NCBI GenBank assembly: GCA_021806845.1
Contig: JAKAPV010000184.1
Location: forward strand, 1 to 6,120
Direction of reading: 5' to 3'
Source of the DNA: Bacillota bacterium
Lineage (GTDB): Bacteria > Bacillota > Sulfobacillia > JAJZYS01 > JAJYTV01
DNA length: 6,120 nt
Numbering within the stretch: the stretch's first letter is position 1; each line of letters starts with the position of its first letter. Positions 1-5,284 of the stretch are shown here, one piece after another. The position numbers were made by a program, and so were the translations under genes. Below the pieces are notes generated by a model that was not told the origin of the DNA, did no database searches, and saw only the letters and a program-made list of their open reading frames with translations.

Positions 1-415
1 CCATGAGGTTCGCGATGGCGACGCCCCAGAGCAGTGCGGGAACCGCGCTCCCGAAGAAGATCAGCCAGTCGAAGAGGTTGCGCCAGCCCGGCCGGTTGTC
101 CTTGCTGCGGAATTCGAAGGCGACGCCGCGCGCGATGAGGGCCACGAGCATCAGAAAGAGGGCGAGGTAGAAGCCGCTGAACATGGTTGCGTACCACTCA
201 GGGAACGCTGCGAAGATGGCGCCGCCGGCGGTGAGCAGCCAGACCTCGTTCGCGTCCCAGACCGGGCCGATCGTCTGGATCACCGCGCGACGTTCCTGAT
301 CGTTCTTGCCGATGAACGGCAGCAGGATGCCGACGCCGTAGTCGAACCCTTCCAGGAGAAAGTAGCCAGCGAACAGAACGCCGATCAGCAGGAACCAGAG
401 CGTATTGAGACTCAC
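1..415 (-). CDS. cydB: Cytochrome bd-type quinol oxidase subunit II, N-terminal 138 residues (3' end beyond window)
   Basis: Subunit II of the membrane-bound bd oxidase, which pairs with CydA to oxidise quinol and reduce O2 to water at low oxygen. The visible part starts at GTG (413-415), reads VSLNTLWFLLIG and contains the family signatures EGFDYGVG (acidic D25) and GPVWDANEVW (residues 50-59), then hydrophobic segments around residues 3-22, 75-95 and 118-136. The GTG start is supported by a purine-rich AAGGGAGGG that overlaps the cydA stop codon. The gap to cydA is only 13 bases, so the two are co-transcribed and probably translationally coupled. The frame is open to the left edge; a full CydB is usually about 340-380 residues, so well over half is missing. 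No frameshift or missing signature is seen. Recognition is firm. Confidence 0.95.
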   Translation of the reverse strand, partial: MSLNTLWFLLIGVLFAGYFLLEGFDYGVGILLPFIGKNDQERRAVIQTIGPVWDANEVWLLTAGGAIFAAFPEWYATMFSGFYLALFLMLVALIARGVAFEFRSKDNRPGWRNLFDWLIFFGSAVPALLWGVAIANLM

Positions 416-428
416 CTGGATCCCTCCC

Positions 429-1802
429 TTATACAGCCGCCACGGTCTCGAGCGGAATCGCCGGAGTCGGCTCGGCATCTGGGCCGGCCTTCGCGTACTT
501 GACCATGAGGTACACTTCCGCGGCCGCGATCAGGGCGAAGATCACCGTGAAACCGATCAGCGTGGCCGCGACTTCCCCAGCAGGCACCGACGTCGACACG
601 CCCTGTGCCGTCAATTGCAGGCCATAGACGACCCACGGCTGGCGTCCGATCTCGGTCATGATCCAGCCCGCGGTGTTCGCGACATACGGCAGCGCCATAG
701 CCCAGAGAAGAAGCTTCAGGTAGCGGGGGCGCTCCTCGAGGGCACGCCTGCGTGCCAGGAGATAGAGGCCGTACAAGGCGAGGAGGATCATGAGCCCGCC
801 GGCCAGCACCATGATGCGGAAGCTCCAGAAAGTGGTCGCCACCGGCGGAATGTAGTTGCCAGGTCCGTATTTCTGGACGTCCTGCGCTTGCAGTTCGTTG
901 ATGCCCGTGAAGTGGTTCGTGCCGGAGAGCAGGCTCAGCACGCCCGGGATCTGGATAGCGAAGGTGTTGCGGCCGCCGGACTGGTCGATCCCCGCGATGA
1001 GGTTCCAGGCTGCGGAACCCGTGGTCGTTTGCCACACCGCCTCGGCGGCGGCCATCTTCATGGGCTGAGCCACTTCGAGGTGCTTCGCCTGTGCATCGCC
1101 GTTCACAGCGAGTAGGATGCTGGCGATGGCGCCGATCACGACAGCGATCTTCAGAGAGGAACGGAAGATCTCGACATGCCGCTTGCGCAGGAGGAAGTAC
1201 GCGCTGATTCCCGCCACGAAAAACGCCGCGGTGGTGAACGCCGCGTAGATCGCGTGCGGAAACTCGACCCACACCTGGGGGTTGCCGAGCAGCGCGAAGA
1301 AGTTCGTCATCTCCGCGTGCCCGTTGACCATCGTGTAGCCGGTCGGCTGCTGCATGAACGAGTTCGCCGTCAAGATCCAGAATGCGGAGATCGACGTTCC
1401 GATCGCGACAAGCCACATCGCAAGCGCGTGCACGGAAGGGCGCAGCCGGTCCCATCCGAAGATCCAGATACCGATGAACGTCGACTCGAGGAAGAAGGCC
1501 AGCAGCGCCTCGACGGCCAGAGGCGCCCCGAACACGTCGCCCACGAAGCGCGAGTAATTGGACCAGTTCATTCCGAACTGGAACTCCTGGATAATGCCCG
1601 TGACCACTCCGACGGTGAAATTGATCAGGAAGAGTTTGCCCCAGTATTGTGCCATCTTCTTGAACTGGGGATTCTTCGTACGAACGTAGATCGTTTCCAT
1701 GATCGCGACCACCAGCGCGAGACCAATGGTCAACGGAACGAAGAGAAAGTGGAAGATTGTCGTTACCGCAAACTGCTCACGCGCCAGACTCAGGGCATCC
1801 AC
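429..1802 (-). CDS. cydA: Cytochrome bd-type quinol oxidase subunit I (short Q-loop type)
   Basis: Subunit I of the bd oxidase; it carries the haems and the quinol site and acts in the cytoplasmic membrane with CydB. With the GTG start at 1802 the protein has 457 residues. Known ligand positions are all present: H18 (FHFLFVP), E98 and E106 (EALLAFFLES), H183 (FPHAIYA), M331 (FRIMV), the Q-loop pair K249/E254 and the quinol-loop motif GRQPW (386-390). E. coli CydA is about 520 residues; the shortfall lies after the Q-loop K/E pair, so this is the short Q-loop class seen in CioA and Gram-positive enzymes. An in-frame ATG at 1841 would add 13 residues but has a poor ribosome site, whereas the GTG has GGGAGG 7 bases upstream and gives the family-typical start (V)DALSLAREQF. 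It heads a cydAB operon and is divergent from the EAL-PAS gene. Confidence 0.97.
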   Translation of the reverse strand: MDALSLAREQFAVTTIFHFLFVPLTIGLALVVAIMETIYVRTKNPQFKKMAQYWGKLFLINFTVGVVTGIIQEFQFGMNWSNYSRFVGDVFGAPLAVEALLAFFLESTFIGIWIFGWDRLRPSVHALAMWLVAIGTSISAFWILTANSFMQQPTGYTMVNGHAEMTNFFALLGNPQVWVEFPHAIYAAFTTAAFFVAGISAYFLLRKRHVEIFRSSLKIAVVIGAIASILLAVNGDAQAKHLEVAQPMKMAAAEAVWQTTTGSAAWNLIAGIDQSGGRNTFAIQIPGVLSLLSGTNHFTGINELQAQDVQKYGPGNYIPPVATTFWSFRIMVLAGGLMILLALYGLYLLARRRALEERPRYLKLLLWAMALPYVANTAGWIMTEIGRQPWVVYGLQLTAQGVSTSVPAGEVAATLIGFTVIFALIAAAEVYLMVKYAKAGPDAEPTPAIPLETVAAV

Positions 1803-1809
1803 GACCTCG

Positions 1810-1815
1810 CCTCCC
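1810..1815 (-). promoter_or_regulatory. Ribosome binding site deciding the cydA start
   Basis: GGGAGG on the minus strand, 7 bases before the GTG at 1802. It favours that GTG over the in-frame ATG at 1841, whose upstream sequence (AGAAGAAAAGTA) is a weaker match. The site would lie inside the coding region if the longer form were used. Confidence 0.75.
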
Positions 1816-2140
1816 GACTCACTGATAGAGCGGGTTAGCATTACTTTTCTTCTAAGCCTTCACCCTTTCGCCAAACAGCCCATGTTGGATGCCCCTATTG
1901 GCGACGTGCCGTGAAGCTCCACGTCATGCTCCGATCGCCCGCGTGACATTCGAGCGCTCGTGGTCCTGCTGGCGGACCGCGTGGCCAGGGTTTTCAGAAC
2001 GAGTGGCCATATGCATCCGCGCAGCGAGCGTGCGACATTGAGTACTGTAGGCGGCGGCAGAGTCCGGCGCCTTGCAGGGTGTTCAAACAGCACCGGATGT
2101 CTTTGCGCGATCCAATCGCGCAGGAGCCATTATCAGTACC
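1816..2140. promoter_or_regulatory. Divergent intergenic region between cydAB and the EAL-PAS gene
   Basis: About 325 bases between two divergently read genes, so promoters for both should lie here. I see no convincing -35/-10 pair and no FNR-type TTGAT-N4-ATCAA box. Visible small structures are an inverted repeat CGCCAA (1869-1874) / TTGGCG (1898-1903) with a 23-base spacer, a direct repeat GTGGCCA about 22 bases apart (starting near 1981 and 2003), and an imperfect dyad GGTG...CACC around 2079-2095. None matches an operator I can name. No gene is supported here. An in-frame upstream ATG for the EAL gene exists at 2072 but has no good ribosome site. Confidence 0.4.
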
Positions 2141-2147
2141 GGAGGGG
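2141..2147 (+). promoter_or_regulatory. Ribosome binding site deciding the EAL-PAS start
   Basis: GGAGGGG lies 5 bases before the ATG at 2153. This selects that ATG over the in-frame ATG at 2072, which would add 27 residues that do not look like any domain. Confidence 0.8.
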
Positions 2148-2152
2148 AGCAC

Positions 2153-3319
2153 ATGCTTTCCGAACTGGTCCAGCAGCTTACGGTAGCCTGGCAGCCGATC
2201 ATGGACCTGCACGCCGGGACGCCATGGGGTTATGAGGCGCTGATCCGCGGCCCTGCCGGCAGCATGTACGAGCCCGCGGAGGCCCTCGCCGAACTCGCCC
2301 GGCGCGAGGACTCGGAAAAGGAATTTGAGGAGACCTGCCGCCGCCTCGCCTTCCAGGCGGCTGCGAAAGAGCTGCCGCGGTCCGCCGTGCTGTGCTTGCG
2401 CGCGGACCCGCGCTTCGCCGGCTTGGCGCTGGCACCGCCGGACCTTGACTGGCCCGCAGAGCGTACCGTCATCGAGATTTCCGAAGGCTCTCCACTCTTC
2501 TCTGAGCCCGAGGAACTCCAGTCCAGGCTCGGCGCCTGGCGGACCCTGGGCTACCGCATCGCATTTGCAGGCTTCGGCAGCGGGTTCGCAGGGCCAGCTG
2601 CACTGCTCGCCGCGCGTCCCGACATCGTCAAGATCGATCAACTCCTGGTGCGCGATATCGATCGTGACCCATGGCGCCAGGAGATGGTCTCCGCGATCGT
2701 CCGGGCCGCCGCCGACCTTGGCGCTGTCGTCGTGGCCGAAGGCATCAACGCGGTGGCGGAACTGAACGAGGTCGTCGCACGCAAAATCACACTCGGGCAA
2801 GGGACCCTGCTGGGTATGCATGTCTGCGGGTCACAGATCCCCGACGCCACGGGAGGCTGGCAGCATTCGCGTCAGGGATCGCCGGACATCCTGGCATCGG
2901 AACTGCCTTCCACCGGAGCCGCCTATGTCGTCGACCGCACCCGTAGGATCGTTGCCTGGAACGAGGACGCCGTCACCATGACCGGCTACCGCTCGGAGGC
3001 TGTCGTCGGCACAAAGTGCTGGCTCAGCGGCCTCGACCACAGCGACATGTCCGGCTCCCGACTCTGCTTTCGTGCGTGTCCATTGGTCAAAGCCATGCAG
3101 ACAGGGCAGCCCCAGACAGGCGTCGTATCGCTGCGAACGGCTGGCGGAGCGCGAAAGTGGGTGGTGACCCACGCGCGGCCGATCACCAATGAGAGCGGTG
3201 AGATCGTGGGCGCGGTGGAGACCCTCGTCCGTACGCCGAAGCCCCAGCAGCAAGCGGGCGCGGCCGTTGCACCAGAGCAGCGACCGCCGAGGGAGTCGTT
3301 GCGCGAGAAGTTCGAGTAG
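2153..3319 (+). CDS. EAL-PAS protein with degenerate EAL domain and cysteine-cluster PAS domain
   Basis: A soluble 388-residue protein with no signal peptide or membrane segment. Residues about 5-225 form an EAL domain (c-di-GMP phosphodiesterase family): QPIMDL, then the EAL signature in YEALIRGP (E28), EISE (108-111), KID (160-162), AEGI (E196) and GQG (Q216). The usual DDFG(T/S)G is replaced by AGFGSG (139-144), so both metal-binding aspartates are gone; from family knowledge this predicts weak or no hydrolysis and a binding or protein-interaction role. Residues about 255-360 form a PAS domain (IVAWNEDAVTMTGY) with C289, C305 and C309 in the arrangement KCW...LCFRACPL. This cysteine pattern resembles PAS domains found before GGDEF or sigma-54 AAA+ output modules, but no output domain follows; the protein ends in a Pro/Gln-rich tail finishing LREKFE. 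It is divergent from cydAB. A redox- or ligand-sensing regulator is an inference. Confidence 0.9.
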   Translation: MLSELVQQLTVAWQPIMDLHAGTPWGYEALIRGPAGSMYEPAEALAELARREDSEKEFEETCRRLAFQAAAKELPRSAVLCLRADPRFAGLALAPPDLDWPAERTVIEISEGSPLFSEPEELQSRLGAWRTLGYRIAFAGFGSGFAGPAALLAARPDIVKIDQLLVRDIDRDPWRQEMVSAIVRAAADLGAVVVAEGINAVAELNEVVARKITLGQGTLLGMHVCGSQIPDATGGWQHSRQGSPDILASELPSTGAAYVVDRTRRIVAWNEDAVTMTGYRSEAVVGTKCWLSGLDHSDMSGSRLCFRACPLVKAMQTGQPQTGVVSLRTAGGARKWVVTHARPITNESGEIVGAVETLVRTPKPQQQAGAAVAPEQRPPRESLREKFE

Positions 3320-3654
3320 CTTTCGCAGAGGCATTTCAGTTCGCTGCGAGAGGCCGTTGGACGCTGCGATCGCTTCGCCGCTGGCAGGGTCCCGCCGACA
3401 GGCGCAGGCCGTGCTGAACGGAATACATGACGCGTATGACCTTCCCCGCGCGGGTGCGGGCAAACACCGCCTTGATCACAGCCGTCTGTGGGCTGTCGAG
3501 GTCGGGTATTGGGTCACGTGATGGTGCGTTGCAGGGTCTGATCGTGGTGCACAGGCCACCGCTGCGGCATGGGACCGTTGGTGGCTGTCTCGGGGGATGA
3601 ACGGGTAGCCCTCGTCTTCAGGAACGAGGGGTTTGCCGGTTCGGGAGTCCAGAT
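3320..3654. other. Gene-free stretch downstream of the EAL-PAS gene
   Basis: No supported gene in about 335 bases. Short frames exist on both strands but lack a ribosome site and family resemblance. TCGCAG (3323-3328) and CTGCGA (3344-3349) can form a 6-bp stem just after the EAL-PAS stop, but no T-run follows, so a terminator cannot be called. The right part may belong to the decayed element whose transposase fragment begins at 3655. Confidence 0.5.
3609..3630. repeat. Small perfect hairpin, 7-bp stem with 8-base loop
   Basis: CCCTCGT (3609-3615) and ACGAGGG (3624-3630) are exact inverted complements around CTTCAGGA. It lies about 25 bases beyond the stop of the transposase fragment, so it could be a terminator-like or element-end structure, but neither side carries a convincing T-tract. 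Confidence 0.35.
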
Positions 3655-3876
3655 CTACGCGCGACAGACGCGGTAGAGGTCCTGGAGGACGGGCAGCCAG
3701 GGCGAGCCGCGGCCGAGACGCAGCCAGTGGCTTCTGGCGTGCCAGGTCACCTTGGCGGCCAAGGTGATGATGCTCTGGATCACCGTCCGGATACGCCTTC
3801 GCTGGGCCGGCTTGCGGATCGGCACGTTCAGCGTGAGCGTCATCTGGACATCCGCCTGGACTACGGGCCCGGTTCT
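3655..3876 (-). pseudogene. C-terminal fragment of an IS1380-like transposase
   Basis: An open frame of 73 residues between a TGA (3877-3879) and its TAG. The segment IRTVIQSIITLAAKVTWHAR followed by a Leu-rich stretch, GSPW and a final LYRVCRA follows the layout of the last 50-60 residues of IS1380-family DDE transposases: (R)IRTxLLxIAARVxxHARxxxLxL, then a PW or PY motif and a final helix. A full transposase is about 400-470 residues; the catalytic DDE portion is absent upstream in any frame, so this is a remnant and not an active element. It has no ribosome site of its own (first ATG at 3843). Family assignment is from pattern memory and is moderate; the fragment status is firmer. Confidence 0.55.
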
Positions 3877-4145
3877 TCACGCGTCGTGTACAACTCGGCA
3901 TGGCTCGTCGGCGAGTTCGGGAAAGTGACCAGCCTCGGCACGAGCGGCAAGCCGCCCCAGATCGGGGAGTCCTCCGATTGCAGCGAGGAGCGCTCCTGCA
4001 TGGCGGCGAGCAGACGACGCAGTACGTGAGGGATCTCGTCGCCTGCGATCGGATTGCTGGCGATCCGCTGGGCTAACGACGACAGGACACCAGCCAGACT
4101 GCTCTGGATGGCGTCCTGTCGTCTGATTCTTGGCAGTAGTATCAT
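3861..4145 (-). pseudogene. Possible remnant resembling the N-terminal half of a MucR-type regulator
   Basis: Open frame of 94 residues from an ATG at 4145 (longer upstream ATG at 4214). The segment VLSSLAQRIASNPIAGDEIP followed by HVLRRLLAAM has the spacing of the N-terminal helices of MucR/Ros proteins: NP, six residues, then P, then a helix ending in a small residue and Leu/Met. The C-terminal zinc-finger part (the CLEDGKK and HLRTHY region) is absent; the frame instead ends in TREEPGP right at the start of the transposase fragment, with which it overlaps by 16 bases in a different frame. Third-position GC looks high, but there is no good ribosome site, and the frame contains a 46-base hairpin. 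It could be a truncated regulator or chance coding-like sequence. The match is weak. Confidence 0.22.
4078..4123. repeat. 46-base near-perfect inverted repeat (hairpin)
   Basis: Left arm 4078-4098 (GACGACAGGACACCAGCCAGA) is complementary to right arm 4103-4123 at 19 of 21 positions, around a 4-base loop CTGC. The two mismatches are internal. No T-run follows on either side, so it is not a standard intrinsic terminator. It lies between the gas vesicle operon and the transposase fragment. Possible readings are abutted ends of a mobile element, a REP- or MITE-like palindrome, or a strong RNA stem-loop. Confidence 0.8.
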
Positions 4146-4297
4146 CAACACCCGTGATGTGGTTCTCGAGGCGCGCCAACGTGGAGCCCGTGCAAAGACA
4201 GACACCGAGTGCATCCAGCCATGCCTGCGGGCCGCGTGTCTCGACCTATGGGATCGTCTTCAACGGCTCCCTCCCGGTGGCTTCCTGAATAGCCGAA

Positions 4298-4323
4298 GGC
4301 CACGTCGCCGGCGTCCCGTGGCC
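4298..4323 (-). terminator. Weak terminator candidate after gvpO
   Basis: GGCCACG and CGTGGCC form a 7-bp perfect stem with a 12-base GC-rich loop, 15 bases past the gvpO stop. The bases after the stem on the minus strand (TTCGGCTATTC) are not a proper U-tract. It could end or slow the gvp transcript, but the call is weak. Confidence 0.25.
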
Positions 4324-4337
4324 GCATGGAACAGGAT

Positions 4338-4718
4338 CTAAAGGTCGGTGGAAACGTCCGAACGGCGGCGTACGCTCCGTCTGGCGAACCGCAGCAGGCT
4401 CCCGTTCGGGTCAAACCATGCATCATACAGCCCGAGGACGTCCATCCCGTGCGGGATAGACTCCTTTTCCACAAGTTCCAACTGCAAATGCCAGCCGTCG
4501 TCCGACGGCTCCACCGCAACCATCGTCGAGAACTGAAGGTTGGTCATCTCCTGCATCCGCGAAGCGCCGAGTCGGATCACCTGCTCCAACGAAGTGTTCA
4601 TCGGTCCTTCCGCCTCCCTCGGCGTCTGCTGCGTGGCAGCAGGCTTGCCAAGTCTTGTACGCGATGCCGTTTGCCCCTCCCAGGTCCCTCGTGGTGAGAT
4701 CTTGCGCTCGTCAGACAT
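4338..4718 (-). CDS. gvpO: Gas vesicle protein GvpO
   Basis: A 126-residue protein. Residues about 44-122 match the GvpO family: helix LEQVIRLGASRMQEMTNLQF, then VAVEPSDDGWHLQLELVE, ESIPHGMDVLGLYDAWFD and a basic end FARRSVRRRSD. GvpO is a cytoplasmic accessory protein required for or supporting gas vesicle formation in halophilic archaea and found in many actinobacterial clusters; its exact biochemical role is not settled. Residues 1-42 are a charged, probably disordered extension. The ATG at 4718 is chosen because GGAGGAGGGAG lies just before it; an internal ATG (residue 40) is an alternative, and an upstream in-frame ATG at 4829 would overlap the preceding gene heavily. It lies 32 bases after the GvpA-like gene and is the last visible gene of the operon. 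Confidence 0.88.
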   Translation of the reverse strand: MSDERKISPRGTWEGQTASRTRLGKPAATQQTPREAEGPMNTSLEQVIRLGASRMQEMTNLQFSTMVAVEPSDDGWHLQLELVEKESIPHGMDVLGLYDAWFDPNGSLLRFARRSVRRRSDVSTDL

Positions 4719-4721
4719 CTG

Positions 4722-4732
4722 CTCCCTCCTCC
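4722..4732 (-). promoter_or_regulatory. Ribosome binding site deciding the gvpO start
   Basis: GGAGGAGGGAG on the minus strand, with its GGAGG core 9 bases before the ATG at 4718. It is in the 32-base gap between the upstream stop (4751) and gvpO and rules out the longer overlapping start at 4829. Confidence 0.8.
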
Positions 4733-4750
4733 ACGACGCGCCGCGCCCGG

Positions 4751-5284
4751 CTAGCCGGCCGACAGCACCCGGACTCCACGCGCGCTGAGCGCGGTGACGA
4801 TGCTCTTGAGATGATGTACGTAGAGCCACAATTCCTCGTGCTCAATGCTGAACCGAATGTAGGTGGCAGGCATCTGCTGCCCATCTGGGCTCTGGCCGAC
4901 CACCGCCGAGCGAACGCTGCTGTAGGGCAGTTCAAGCCGTAGAGCGCCCGCTCCATCTCGCATCACGAGGCCCTCGTGCGTGATCGCGAGCGTCCCGCGC
5001 ACCCACGTGCGCTCGGTCGCGCTTACGCTCCACAATGCCGCAGGCGACTCCAGCAGGTAAGGCTCGGGCCGCTCCGCGCGTTCGGCCCGGATCGCCGCGT
5101 CCCACTCCTGGAAGACGCCATAGGACAGCAGCGTCTCGATGCCTCCCAGAATCGCTTGCAGGCTCGCTCCGAGGAGCGGGACGCCTGCGACGCTGATGAT
5201 GAGGTCGGCCTTGAGGTAGACCCCGCGGTATAGGAGCCGGTCCAGAAGGTCCACAAACGCCGCTTGCGGCCTGCCCTCATTCAC
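4751..5284 (-). CDS. GvpA/J/M/S-family gas vesicle protein with C-terminal PH/GRAM-like domain
   Basis: A 177-residue protein. Residues 8-64 match the small gas vesicle shell family: FVDLLDRLLYRGVYLKADLI, then ISVAGVPLLG, then AILGGIETLLSYG. The DLIISVAGVPLL segment is closer to the minor forms GvpJ/M/S (as in DLIISIAGVDL of GvpS) than to major GvpA. A linker (65-90) leads to a second domain, residues about 91-175, with alternating strands (TWVRGTLAITHEGLVMRDG, RLELPYSSVRSAVV, ATYIRFSI, ELWLYVHHL) and a terminal helix KSIVTALSARG. This is the layout of a bacterial PH or GRAM domain. Ordinary family members are about 70-150 residues and lack it. The GTG start overlaps the upstream TGA by 4 bases (GTGA), implying translational coupling. 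It is probably a minor structural or nucleating component; the role of the second domain is unknown. Confidence 0.82.
   Translation of the reverse strand: MNEGRPQAAFVDLLDRLLYRGVYLKADLIISVAGVPLLGASLQAILGGIETLLSYGVFQEWDAAIRAERAERPEPYLLESPAALWSVSATERTWVRGTLAITHEGLVMRDGAGALRLELPYSSVRSAVVGQSPDGQQMPATYIRFSIEHEELWLYVHHLKSIVTALSARGVRVLSAG

Noticed and set aside
412..1455. Long minus-strand frame of 347 residues overlapping cydA
   Set aside because: Out-of-frame shadow of cydA; Arg/Pro/His-rich with no family resemblance, whereas the cydA frame has all known ligands.
1869..1903. Inverted repeat CGCCAA...TTGGCG upstream of cydA as a regulator site
   Set aside because: Six-base arms with a 23-base spacer are too weak and match no operator I know; FNR- or Rex-type boxes were looked for and not found.
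1994..2821. 275-residue minus-strand frame opposite the EAL domain
   Set aside because: Antisense shadow of the EAL-PAS gene; composition typical of a high-GC shadow and no ribosome site.
3345..3545. Minus-strand frame without a start codon containing AVIKAVFARTRAGKVIRVMY
   Set aside because: Looks briefly coding-like with high third-position GC, but has no start, no ribosome site and no family I can recognise; possibly a decayed gene.
3476..3901. 141-residue minus-strand frame over the transposase fragment
   Set aside because: A stretch reading TGKPLVPEDEGYPFIPRD looks mildly protein-like, but the rest is His/Arg/Pro-rich and the overlapping transposase frame explains the region better.
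3986..3997. 12-base palindrome AGGAGCGCTCCT
   Set aside because: Short, GC-rich and expected occasionally by chance; no repeat partner or context.
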